Notes under the pieces: generated by a model
What the model was told of the DNA's origin: nothing
Databases searched by the model: none
What the model saw: the letters and a program-made list of their open reading frames with translations, nothing else
Shown here: positions 7,760-17,778 of the stretch, in pieces
Layout: the number at the start of each line of letters is the position of its first letter
How positions within the stretch are numbered: position 1 is the stretch's first letter
Translations under genes and position numbers: made by a program
Origin: Thermoflexales bacterium
GTDB lineage: Bacteria > Chloroflexota > Anaerolineae > J036 > Brachytrichaceae
DNA: 40,405 bases
NCBI GenBank assembly: GCA_019694215.1
Contig: JAIBCK010000024.1
Location: 1 to 40,405, forward strand
Direction: 5' to 3'

Positions 7760-8182
7760 ATGAGCAACCTCACCTTCGCCATTCACCCCCATCGTGCCGG
7801 CTGCTGGCAGGTCATCGCGACCGCCCGGCACGGCGCGCACACGGCGGATGCCAGCATCGTCGTCGCCGCCGCGGTGCAGCCGGATACCGGTACCCCGCTG
7901 CATGGCGGCCTCGCAGCCAGCCTGGCCTGGGCGGCGCTGGGTCACCAGCTTCTGGCCGGGGATGCGGTCGCTGCGGCGGCCTGTTTCCGTGCCGGTCTGA
8001 CCGTGCTGGGCGAGCGCTACGCCACCTTTGACGTGTCCGAGGACACCGGCCTCAAGATTGCCGCGGCCGAGCAGCAGCTTGCAAAGGGTCACGCGGAGCA
8101 GGGCGCCAATGGGCTGGCGGCCATGCTTGCGCTGCGGCAAGGGTTCTATCGCGACCGTTATGCAGATGCGCTCGTCGCCTGA
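7760..8182 (+). CDS. Small protein downstream of WXG100/JAB gene; candidate immunity protein
   Basis: 140 residues, cytosolic in appearance, with no signal or membrane segment. The middle (about residues 48-80) is an Ala/Leu-rich helical stretch, followed by helices containing KIAAAEQQLAKGHAEQG. I recognise no family. The start at 7760 has AGGA with 6-nt spacing; an alternative ATG at 7730 overlaps the previous stop. Its only apparent partner is the WXG100/JAB gene, and gene order (effector then small orphan gene) is that of effector-immunity pairs. It is convergent with ligA, with 13 nt between stops. Confidence 0.6.
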   Translation: MSNLTFAIHPHRAGCWQVIATARHGAHTADASIVVAAAVQPDTGTPLHGGLAASLAWAALGHQLLAGDAVAAAACFRAGLTVLGERYATFDVSEDTGLKIAAAEQQLAKGHAEQGANGLAAMLALRQGFYRDRYADALVA

Positions 8183-8195
8183 GCGCTGAGGCCGG

Positions 8196-10274
<2,079 letters not shown>

Positions 10275-11843
10275 CTAGTCGAGCTGGCGATAGCCGGGCA
10301 GGGTGAGGAACTCCTCGTAGCGCTCGGCCAGCACCAGCGTATCGAGCAGTGCCAGCGCGTCGCGGAAGCGCCCGCGCTCCAGCCCGCCGATGCGGGCCAC
10401 TTCCTCGTCGCGCAGCTGGGCATACAGCGCGGGCGTGAACGCGCGCCCATCCGCCAGGGTCGCCGCGTTGCGCAGCCATTGCCACAGCTGCGAGCGCGAG
10501 ATTTCGGCGGTCGCGGCATCCTCCATCAGGTTGTTGATTGCCGCCGCGCCATTGCCGCGCAGCCAGCTCTCGATGTACTGCAAGCCGACCGAAATGTTGT
10601 TGCGCACGCCGGCTTCGGTCACCGTGCCGTTGGGGATGGCGAAATCTGTCAGCGCCCGGGCGTTGGGTACGACCTCCTCACGCAGGCGCTCCTTCAGATG
10701 CGGCCGCTCGCCGAGTTTGGCGTCGAAGCAGGCGAGCGCCGTAGGCACCAGGTCCGGATGCGCCACCCAGGTGCCATCAAAGCCGTCGCCGCTCTCGCGC
10801 TCCTTGTCCGCGCGCACGGCTTTCAGCGCGGTCTCGTTCACCGCGGCGTCCTTGCGGCTGGGGATGAAGGCGGCCATCCCGCCAATGGCATGCGCGCCGC
10901 GCTTGTGGCAGGTGCGCACCAGCAGCTCGGTGTAGGCGCGCATGAACGGCACCGTCATCGTCACCTGCGCGCGGTCCGGGAAGATCAGCCCGGGCCAGGT
11001 CTTGAACTTCTTGATGCAGCTGAAGATGTAGTCCCAGCGCCCGGCGTTGAGCCCGGCCGAATGCGCGCGCAACTCGTAGAGGATCTCCTCCATCTCGAAG
11101 GCGCCCAGGATTGTCTCGATCAGCACCGTTGCGCGGACGCTGCCCGAAGGCACGCCGCAGTAGCCTTCAGCGAAGAAGAAGACGTCGTTCCACAACCGCG
11201 CCTCCAGGTGGCTCTCGAGCTTGGGGAGGTAGAAATACGGGCCACTCCCGCGCGAGAGCAGCTCGCGGGCGTTGTGGAAGAAGTACAGCCCGAAGTCGAA
11301 CAGGCTGGCGCTCACGGGCGCGCCATCCAGCGTGGCGTGCTTCTCGGTCATGTGCCAGCCGCGCGGGCGGACGAGCAGTGTGGCGACCTTTTCGTTGAGC
11401 GCGTATTCGCGCCCGTCGGGTGCGGTGAAGGCGATGCGCCTGCGGATGGCGTCCTGCAGGTTGATCTGCCCCTGGATGACGTTGTCCCAGGTGGGTGCGT
11501 TGGCGTCCTCGAGGTCGGCCATGAACATCGGCGCGCCGCTGTTGAGCGCGTTGATCATCATCTTGCGCTCGACCGGGCCGGTGATCTCGACGCGTCGGTT
11601 CTGCAGATCGGCCGGCGTCACCGCGACTTTCCAATCGGCATTCCGAATGCCGGCCGTCTCGGGCAGGAAGTCGAGCGCGACCCCCTGTTCGATGTCGCGC
11701 TGTCGCTCGGCGCGCCGCGCAAGCAGCGCTTCACGGCGCGGGTTGAAGGCGCGCTGGAGGGCTTCGACGAATGCCAGGGCTTCCGGGCTGAGAACTGTGG
11801 CGTAGGCGACGCTGACGGGGGCGCTAATCTTGATCGGGCTCAT
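10275..11843 (-). CDS. aceB: Malate synthase A
   Basis: 522 residues; condenses glyoxylate with acetyl-CoA to malate. The family signature is intact ([14 protein letters not shown], residues 261-274), as are [15 protein letters not shown] (107-121) and the catalytic Arg region [14 protein letters not shown] (157-169). It ends in the expected helical C-terminal plug region. No isocitrate lyase lies in this window, so the glyoxylate source is unknown. There is no Shine-Dalgarno: TAAAAT ends 6 nt before the ATG, so the mRNA is probably leaderless. The gene is divergent from the MoxR gene across only 28 bp. Confidence 0.97.
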   Translation of the reverse strand: MSPIKISAPVSVAYATVLSPEALAFVEALQRAFNPRREALLARRAERQRDIEQGVALDFLPETAGIRNADWKVAVTPADLQNRRVEITGPVERKMMINALNSGAPMFMADLEDANAPTWDNVIQGQINLQDAIRRRIAFTAPDGREYALNEKVATLLVRPRGWHMTEKHATLDGAPVSASLFDFGLYFFHNARELLSRGSGPYFYLPKLESHLEARLWNDVFFFAEGYCGVPSGSVRATVLIETILGAFEMEEILYELRAHSAGLNAGRWDYIFSCIKKFKTWPGLIFPDRAQVTMTVPFMRAYTELLVRTCHKRGAHAIGGMAAFIPSRKDAAVNETALKAVRADKERESGDGFDGTWVAHPDLVPTALACFDAKLGERPHLKERLREEVVPNARALTDFAIPNGTVTEAGVRNNISVGLQYIESWLRGNGAAAINNLMEDAATAEISRSQLWQWLRNAATLADGRAFTPALYAQLRDEEVARIGGLERGRFRDALALLDTLVLAERYEEFLTLPGYRQLD

Positions 11844-11849
11844 GCCGGG

Positions 11850-11862
11850 ATTTTAGTATGAT
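11850..11862. promoter_or_regulatory. Back-to-back -10 elements in the 28-bp aceB/moxR gap
   Basis: Minus-strand TAAAAT (11855-11850) sits 6 nt from the aceB ATG. Plus-strand TATGAT (11857-11862) sits 9 nt from the GTG of the MoxR-type gene. Only one base separates the two hexamers. Each promoter's upstream half must lie inside the other gene's coding sequence. Confidence 0.55.
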
Positions 11863-11871
11863 GCTTGCATC

Positions 11872-12882
11872 GTGAAACCCTCCGACCTGGCAGCCTTCCT
11901 CGACACCCTGGTGGCGCGACAAGTGAAGTTGAGCCTGATGATCTGGGGCCCCCCCGGCATCGGCAAGAGCAGCATCGTGGCCCAGACCGCCACGGCGCGC
12001 AAAATTGGATTCATCGACCTGCGCCTGTCGCAGCTCGCCCCCACCGACCTGCGCGGATTGCCCGTCGCCCGAAACGGCGTCTCGCGCTGGTATCCGCCGG
12101 AATTCCTCCCGCGCAGTGGGGCCGGCGTGCTCTTTCTGGATGAGATCAATCTGGCTCCGCCGACCATGCAGGGCATGGCGCAGCAGCTCATTCTGGACCG
12201 CAGGGTGGGAAATTACGTTGTGCCGCCAGGCTGGTTCATCTGGGCGGCCGGCAACCGCAGCGAGGACCGCGCCGCCGTCTTTGACATGCCGGCCCCGCTC
12301 GCCAACCGCTTTCTGCATCTGGACACCCAGCCCGACCTCGACAGCTTCAAGGCCTACGCGCTCAAGGCGGGCCTGCACGAGCAGATCATCGCCTTCCTGG
12401 CGTTCCGTCCGAACCTGCTGCACAAGCTGGACGCCCAGCAGCCGGCCTGGCCCTCCCCACGCTCCTGGGCGATGGCCTCCCAGCTGCATGCCATTCGCAC
12501 CGATGTCGCGCCCGCCATCGGCGCCGCGGCCGCAGCGGAGTTCAAGGCGTTTTGCGAGGTGTATCGTGACATCCCCGACCTCGAGCGCGTGCTCGACGGG
12601 CGCGGGGCCGGGCTGCCCTTCCCGGAGGAGCCCTCGATGCGTTATGCGACCGTGGTTGGGCTGACCACCCGGGCGGAGACCCCCGAGCGCGCCTTCCACG
12701 GCTTCAAGTGGCTGACCCGCGTGGCCTCGGTCGAGTGGGCCCAGCTGTGCGCGGCGGATCTTTTCCGGCTCATGCGCATGCAGCGCAAGCACCGCGCCCT
12801 CTTCCGCCTGATCGAGGCCGATCCCGAGCTCACCGTCTGGATCGACCAGTTCAATGCGCTGGCCGGTGCGCCGGCCGCGTAG
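11872..12882 (+). CDS. MoxR-type AAA+ ATPase
   Basis: 336 residues. Walker A is GPPGIGKS (26-33), Walker B VLFLDEIN (Asp90-Glu91), and sensor-1 is IWAAGNR. The arginine-bearing MPAPLANRFLHLD segment follows. MoxR-like ATPases act as chaperones with VWA-domain partners, and such a partner starts 6 nt downstream, making a two-gene operon. The start is the GTG at 11872: no Shine-Dalgarno precedes it, but TATGAT lies 9 nt upstream, which favours a leaderless message. The molecular client is unknown. Confidence 0.88.
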   Translation: MKPSDLAAFLDTLVARQVKLSLMIWGPPGIGKSSIVAQTATARKIGFIDLRLSQLAPTDLRGLPVARNGVSRWYPPEFLPRSGAGVLFLDEINLAPPTMQGMAQQLILDRRVGNYVVPPGWFIWAAGNRSEDRAAVFDMPAPLANRFLHLDTQPDLDSFKAYALKAGLHEQIIAFLAFRPNLLHKLDAQQPAWPSPRSWAMASQLHAIRTDVAPAIGAAAAAEFKAFCEVYRDIPDLERVLDGRGAGLPFPEEPSMRYATVVGLTTRAETPERAFHGFKWLTRVASVEWAQLCAADLFRLMRMQRKHRALFRLIEADPELTVWIDQFNALAGAPAA

Positions 12883-12888
12883 GCCGCC

Positions 12889-14058
12889 ATGACCGCGCAG
12901 ACCGACCTCCAGCGCGAGATCAGCGCGACGCTGCTGCGCATCTGCGCCCACAGCGCCTTCTTCGCCACGCTTGCGCTGCACGCGCCGATCAAGGTCAGCC
13001 AGGAAGTGCCGACCGCGGCGACGGATGGCAAGTCCATCTTCGTCAACCCCACCTTCTGGGGTTCGCTCAAACCCGGCGAGCGCGACGGCCTGCTCCTGCA
13101 TGAGGTGCTGCACGCGGCGCTGCTGCACGTTCCGCGCCGCGCCGGGCGGGATCCCAAGCTGTGGAACTACGCCGCCGACATCGTCATCAACGGCATGATC
13201 CTGCGCGAGGGCTTTGCGCTCCCCGAGGGCGGGCTGCGCGATGTCGAGCGCGAGCACCTCAGCACCGAGGAGGTCTACGACCTGCTGGCGCGCGAGGCCG
13301 AGGTGCCCGAGACGCAAACGATCGAAATCGATCTGCTCGACAAGACCCCGGCCGATGGCGAGGCCCGCCCGGGCGACGGTGGCGACGGCGACAGCAGCGA
13401 CCCCGGCGAGGCGGCCCGCCAGGCCGAGGCGGCGCGGCAGTGGAAGAACGCCGTCGAGCAGGCCCGCGTCATCGCGCGCAGCTCGGCGTCCGGGCGCATC
13501 CCCGCCCGCATCGAGCGCGAGTTCGACGCCATCACCGGGAGCCGGCTGGACTGGCGCGCGCACCTGTGGCGCTACCTCACCCAGATGCCCACCGACTTCG
13601 GCGGCTACGACCGCCGCTTCATCGGGCGCGGCCAGTATCTGGACACGCTCGAGGGCGACAGCCTGAACGTGCTCGTGTGCGTGGACACCAGCGGCTCGAT
13701 CGACACGTCCGCGCTGACCGCCTTCACGTCCGAGTTGCAGGGCATCCTGCGCGCCTATCCACAAACACGCTGCGAGCTGTACTACGCCGACGCCGAGGTG
13801 TATGGCCCATGGGCGCTGCGGCCCGGCGTTGCGCCGCCGCCTCCCATCGGGGGCGGGGGGACGGACTTCGTGCCCTTCTTCGACACGGTCGCGCGACACC
13901 CCTTCACGCATGGCCGAACCGTGGCCGTGTATCTCACCGATGGCTTTGGCAGCTTCCCCGACCCGGCCCCCCGCATCCCGACCCTGTGGGTGGTCCTGCC
14001 CGGGGGCCGCGCGCTGAATGATTTTCCGTTTGGCGAAACGGTGCGTCTCTTGCAGTAA
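12889..14058 (+). CDS. VWA-like protein with HExxH putative metallopeptidase domain (DUF2201 type)
   Basis: 389 residues. The N-terminal half carries a zinc-peptidase motif HEVLH (His71, Glu72, His75), continuing AALLH, typical of DUF2201. A low-complexity acidic/Gly linker (about 160-190) follows. The C-terminal VWA-like domain has a MIDAS motif DTSGS (Asp266, Ser268, Ser270) and further acidic loop residues (GGGGTDFVPFF). It pairs with the MoxR-type ATPase directly upstream (6-nt gap). By analogy with MoxR-VWA systems it may assemble metal sites or remodel complexes; whether the HExxH centre is catalytic is unknown. Convergent with the next gene, 15 nt away. Confidence 0.87.
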   Translation: MTAQTDLQREISATLLRICAHSAFFATLALHAPIKVSQEVPTAATDGKSIFVNPTFWGSLKPGERDGLLLHEVLHAALLHVPRRAGRDPKLWNYAADIVINGMILREGFALPEGGLRDVEREHLSTEEVYDLLAREAEVPETQTIEIDLLDKTPADGEARPGDGGDGDSSDPGEAARQAEAARQWKNAVEQARVIARSSASGRIPARIEREFDAITGSRLDWRAHLWRYLTQMPTDFGGYDRRFIGRGQYLDTLEGDSLNVLVCVDTSGSIDTSALTAFTSELQGILRAYPQTRCELYYADAEVYGPWALRPGVAPPPPIGGGGTDFVPFFDTVARHPFTHGRTVAVYLTDGFGSFPDPAPRIPTLWVVLPGGRALNDFPFGETVRLLQ

Positions 14059-14073
14059 GGTCGCGGCTGAAAA

Positions 14074-14565
14074 TCAAACGTTGCGCAGATGGGGCGGCAG
14101 ACGGCGCTTGCGGCGTGAGGGTGCCGTGGGCACCGGGGCCGCGGGTGCGGACGGCGGCGATGCAGGCGGGGGCGGCGCCGTCGCGCGCCAGCGCTCCCAC
14201 AAGCGGTTGGCCGCCAGCTCCGCGACGCCCGGCCGCGAGAAGACCACGTCGTAGCTCGGGCCGACGAAGTTGCGCGTGTCATTCGTATCCCAGCCCGGGA
14301 TGACGAAGTGCTGGCTGTCGAGCAGGACGATGGGATAGCGCTCGCTGATGTCCCAGCGCGCCACTTCCTCGCGCCAGAAGGCGTTGAAGGGCTCGCCCTC
14401 GGTCTTGTCCTCCCAGCGCGTGCGGATCTCGAGCATGTTTGCGCCGTGGGCGCGGATCTCCCAGACATGGGCGGGCATGTCGCAGCCCATGGTCTCGCCC
14501 ACCCATTCCCCGGCAAATTCGACGGACTTGGGCGTCGGCGCTGGCGACGGCGTGGACGTGCTCAT
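14074..14565 (-). CDS. Hypothetical protein with Pro-rich ends
   Basis: 163 residues. Central globular part of about 110 residues (EFAGEWVGETMGCDMPAHVW through VAELAANRLWERW) reads like a small beta-rich domain. The N-terminus is Ser/Thr/Pro-rich and the C-terminus Pro/Ala-rich, ending in a basic RRKRRLPPH. I recognise no family. The ATG at 14565 is preferred: TAGAAT lies 7 nt upstream (14573-14578, minus) and no Shine-Dalgarno is present; the longer frame to 14604 would overlap galE. Divergent from galE across 37 bp. Confidence 0.6.
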   Translation of the reverse strand: MSTSTPSPAPTPKSVEFAGEWVGETMGCDMPAHVWEIRAHGANMLEIRTRWEDKTEGEPFNAFWREEVARWDISERYPIVLLDSQHFVIPGWDTNDTRNFVGPSYDVVFSRPGVAELAANRLWERWRATAPPPPASPPSAPAAPVPTAPSRRKRRLPPHLRNV

Positions 14566-14572
14566 CGTCGGC

Positions 14573-14596
14573 ATTCTAGCCCGCGCCTGATAAGAT
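14573..14596. promoter_or_regulatory. Divergent -10 elements between hypothetical gene and galE
   Basis: Minus-strand TAGAAT (14578-14573) is 7 nt from the ATG at 14565. Plus-strand TAAGAT (14591-14596) is 6 nt from the galE ATG at 14603. The 37-bp gap leaves no room for leaders or Shine-Dalgarno sites. Confidence 0.5.
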
Positions 14597-14602
14597 GCCC
14601 GC

Positions 14603-15583
14603 ATGATGAACGTACTCGTCGCCGGCGGGGCCGGCTACATCGGTGGCATCGTCTCGCAGCTGTTGATCGAGGCCGGTCACCGCGTCACCGTCTTCGACAA
14701 CCTGAGCAAGGGGCACCGCGAGGCCGTGCCCGAGGCCGCGGCCTTCGTGCGGGGCGATCTCGCCCATCCGGAGGACATCGCCGCCGCGATGCGCCAGGCC
14801 CGCCCTGACGCCGTCCTGCATTTTGCCGGCCTGACGGAGGCTGGCGAGAGCATGCAGCAGCCGGCGCGCTACTTCCGCGCCAACGTCAGCAACACGCTCA
14901 ACCTGCTCGAGGCTTGCGTCAACGCCGGGGTGGGGCGCTTTGTCTTCTCTTCGACGGCGGCCATCTTTGCGGCCAACGATGCGCTGATTAGCGAGAGCTC
15001 GCCCATCTCCCCGGCCAACTGCTATGGCGAGACCAAGCTCATGGTCGAGAAGATGTTGAAGTGGTTCCACGCCATCCACGGCCTGCGCTATGCCGCGCTG
15101 CGCTACTTCAATGCCTGCGGCGCCGTCGGCCCGCGCGGTGAGGCCCACGACCCCGAGACGCACCTCATCCCGCTCACGCTGCGCGCCGCGCTCGGGCTGC
15201 GGCCGGACATCGCCATCTTCGGCACCGACTACCCGACCCCGGATGGCACCTGCGTCCGCGATTACATCCATGTCGCCGATCTGGGTAGCGCACATTTAAA
15301 GGCGTTGGACTATCTGGACACCCACGACACGATCACCTGCAACCTTGGCAACGGGGCGGGCTACAGCGTGCGCGAAGTCATCGACGCGGCGATCGAAGTG
15401 ACCGGCAAGGACATCGCCATCCGCGAGACCGCGCGCCGGCCCGGGGACGCCCCGCGCCTGGTCGCTGCCTCGGACCTGGCCCGCCGCGAGCTGGGCTGGG
15501 TGCCGCGCATCACCCAGCTCCCCGACATCATCGGGGATGCCTGGACGTGGATGCGCGCCCACCCACGCGGCTACCAGCCCTGA
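14603..15583 (+). CDS. galE: UDP-glucose 4-epimerase
   Basis: 326-residue extended short-chain dehydrogenase that interconverts UDP-glucose and UDP-galactose (or related sugars) with tightly bound NAD. The Rossmann motif is GGAGYIG; the catalytic pair is Tyr141/Lys145 in CYGETK, with SSTAAIF supplying the Ser/Thr. The C-terminal LGWVPR segment is typical. MMN gives two possible ATGs, at 14603 or 14606. No Shine-Dalgarno; TAAGAT 6 nt upstream suggests a leaderless start. Likely supplies sugars to the glycosyltransferases in the region. Confidence 0.92.
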   Translation: MMNVLVAGGAGYIGGIVSQLLIEAGHRVTVFDNLSKGHREAVPEAAAFVRGDLAHPEDIAAAMRQARPDAVLHFAGLTEAGESMQQPARYFRANVSNTLNLLEACVNAGVGRFVFSSTAAIFAANDALISESSPISPANCYGETKLMVEKMLKWFHAIHGLRYAALRYFNACGAVGPRGEAHDPETHLIPLTLRAALGLRPDIAIFGTDYPTPDGTCVRDYIHVADLGSAHLKALDYLDTHDTITCNLGNGAGYSVREVIDAAIEVTGKDIAIRETARRPGDAPRLVAASDLARRELGWVPRITQLPDIIGDAWTWMRAHPRGYQP

Positions 15584-15659
15584 CCTGACGCGGCCCCGCG
15601 GGGGTCAATCGGAGGGCGCCCGTCCGGCGCGCCGGACCCGTGCCGGCGATGATCTGCGC

Positions 15660-17186
15660 GTGTCCCTGATCGCCCGCACCGGCCGGCCGGTCGTCGCGCT
15701 GCTGTGCGCCGCGCTTCTCGCCGCCTGCGCCGCACCGACTCCGACGCCACCGTCGCCATCCGTGCCGCCTCCTGCGAGCCTGACGCCCGTCGCCCCCGCG
15801 CGCCTGACGGCCACCCCGACAACGCCTCGCCCAACGGTCGTCGTCGTGACGCCGACGCCCGATCCGCCCCGCGGCGTGCCCAGCACGGGCGTGGTCACAG
15901 TCACCTACACCGTGCTGCGCGGCGATACGCTGAGCGGCATCGCGGCCGGCTTCGACATGAGCGTGGACGACCTCGCCCGCTTGAACGGCATCGACAACCC
16001 GGCCTTCATCCGACCCGGTCAAGGCCTGATCGCGCTCGAACAGGTGAGTGGCAACGGCCCCTCGGTCAAGCTCCTGCCGGACAGCGAGCTGGTCAATGGC
16101 CCCGCCGCGGTCGGCTTCGACCTCTCCGGCTTCATCGCCGCACAACCGGGGTTGCTCCGCACCTACACCGAGACCGTGGACGGCGAGGCGATGACCGCCG
16201 ACCGCGTTCTTGGGCGTGTGGCCGAACAGGCCAGCGTCAACCCGCGTCTGTTGCTCACCGCACTGGAATACGCCGGCGGCTGGTTGAGCAACCCCGATCC
16301 ACCCCGTGACAAGCGCTGGTATCCGCTTGGCAATGCGCGCGCGACCATCACCAACAGCCTGTATCTGCAGCTGCAATGGGCGGCGGCGCGTTTCAACGAG
16401 GGCTACTACGGCTGGCGTCTCGGCACGCGCCTGCAGGTCAAGCTCGCGGATGGCAGCCGTGCGTTTGTCGGGGATCGCATCAATGCCGCCACGGCCGGGG
16501 TGCAGAACTACCTGGCGCTGCTCCATCCGCGCGGGGCCTGGCTCAACGCCGCCGGCGCGGGCGGCTTCATCGAAACCTATCGCCGCCTGTTTGGCGACCC
16601 CTGGGCGCGCGATGCCGGGCCGCCGCTGGCCGGCGCGCCACCGCAGCCCGCGCTGACGCTGCCCTGGGCGCGCGGCGAGACCTGGTATCTCACCGGCGGG
16701 CCGCACGCGGCCTGGGCGGCCGGCACGCCCTGGGGCGCGCTCGACTTCGCTGCGGTGCGCACCTGGGGCTGTCGCGAACTCGATGACTGGGTCACGGCGA
16801 TGGCTGCCGGGCCGGTCGTACGGAGCGGGCTGGGGGACGTTGTGCAGTCGCTCGATCCCGCCGCCGACGAGCGGGTGGGCTGGAGCGTGCTGTATCTGCA
16901 CATCGGCACGCCTGACCGCGTCCCGCGTGGCCGCCAGCTTGGGGTGGGGGATGCCATCGGGCACCCATCCTGCGAAGGCGGGGTGGCCCTCGGCGCGCAC
17001 GTGCATGTCGCGCGCAAGTACAACGGGGAATGGGTCAACGCGGTGGGCGCCTTCCCTTTCGTGCTGGACGGTTGGACGGTCTTCGAGGGCGACGTCGATT
17101 ACGACGGCGGGCTGAGGCTGGGCGAGCAGCGCCGCGAGGCGTGCGAGTGCAAGGAGCCCGAGACGAACGGATTGACGCGGCCGTAG
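15660..17186 (+). CDS. Lipoprotein with LysM domain and M23-like peptidase domain
   Basis: 508 residues from the GTG at 15660. This start puts a short basic N-terminus before a hydrophobic segment and lipobox LLAAC (Cys23). A Pro/Thr linker follows (24-75), then one LysM peptidoglycan-binding domain (83-126), a helical middle, and a C-terminal LytM/M23-like domain. The metal-ligand candidates there are His349 and Asp362 (in a WGALDFA context) and His447-Val-His449. These are the positions expected for a zinc endopeptidase, so cell-wall hydrolase activity is plausible. No Shine-Dalgarno; GATGAT lies 6 nt before the GTG. Longer starts upstream would hide the signal. Confidence 0.82.
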   Translation: MSLIARTGRPVVALLCAALLAACAAPTPTPPSPSVPPPASLTPVAPARLTATPTTPRPTVVVVTPTPDPPRGVPSTGVVTVTYTVLRGDTLSGIAAGFDMSVDDLARLNGIDNPAFIRPGQGLIALEQVSGNGPSVKLLPDSELVNGPAAVGFDLSGFIAAQPGLLRTYTETVDGEAMTADRVLGRVAEQASVNPRLLLTALEYAGGWLSNPDPPRDKRWYPLGNARATITNSLYLQLQWAAARFNEGYYGWRLGTRLQVKLADGSRAFVGDRINAATAGVQNYLALLHPRGAWLNAAGAGGFIETYRRLFGDPWARDAGPPLAGAPPQPALTLPWARGETWYLTGGPHAAWAAGTPWGALDFAAVRTWGCRELDDWVTAMAAGPVVRSGLGDVVQSLDPAADERVGWSVLYLHIGTPDRVPRGRQLGVGDAIGHPSCEGGVALGAHVHVARKYNGEWVNAVGAFPFVLDGWTVFEGDVDYDGGLRLGEQRREACECKEPETNGLTRP

Positions 17187-17204
17187 GCCCGCCGCGCGGG
17201 GTCG

Positions 17205-17741
17205 CTAGTGCCCGGTCTCGTTCGTGTAGTGGTTTTCGAGCGAGATCGAGTGTTGGTAGCTTCGTACCGGCTCCGACCAGCGGCTCTTGATATACGCCAG
17301 CGCCGCGGCCTGATCGAGGCTGCTCAGGATGCCCCGAAAGCCCTGCATCTCGGTGTGCTCGGGCTCGATGCCAAACATCACGTTGTTGAGCAGCGTGGCA
17401 TCGGCGTGCTGCCAGGTGTGCCCGATGTCCGAGTGTGCGGGGGCCATGTAGCGACCAAACGTGTTCATGTAGGCCCAGCCGTTCTGGCCCTCGAGCTGCG
17501 CCCCGTGACAGCGCGCGCAGGACTCCGCATACACCGTCCTGCCCCGCTCGACCAGCGCGGGATCCAGCGCCGGAACGGCATACACCCCGGCCGCCCTCTG
17601 CGCGGCCTCGAGTTTGCCAGGCGCGATGCGCGCCTCGGTTGCCGTGGCGTTCGTGGCAAGGGTGGCAAAACGCGTCACCGCGGCGATGCTCGCGGCGAGG
17701 GTGGCGACCAACGCAAGGATGATCGCAGTGCGGCGCGACAT
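17205..17741 (-). CDS. Exported monohaem cytochrome c
   Basis: 178 residues with an N-terminal signal/anchor (about residues 5-30) and a single haem motif Cys75-Ala-Arg-Cys78-His79 in YAESCARCHG. Met132 (EMQGF) is the likely sixth ligand. The class I fold is supported by the final helix AAALAYIKSRW. It would carry electrons on the outer face of the membrane. TAGAAT lies 6 nt before the ATG (17748-17753, minus) and there is no Shine-Dalgarno, so it is probably separately transcribed and leaderless although tyrS ends only 37 nt upstream. Confidence 0.9.
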   Translation of the reverse strand: MSRRTAIILALVATLAASIAAVTRFATLATNATATEARIAPGKLEAAQRAAGVYAVPALDPALVERGRTVYAESCARCHGAQLEGQNGWAYMNTFGRYMAPAHSDIGHTWQHADATLLNNVMFGIEPEHTEMQGFRGILSSLDQAAALAYIKSRWSEPVRSYQHSISLENHYTNETGH

Positions 17742-17778
17742 GCAGGAATTCTAGCCCGGCCGAAGGCCTTGCGCGCCG

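Noticed and set aside
11824-13911. 695-codon open frame on the minus strand opposite moxR and the VWA gene
   Set aside because: GC-rich antisense shadow; the plus-strand genes have clear motifs and codon structure, while the minus reading has no recognisable domain.
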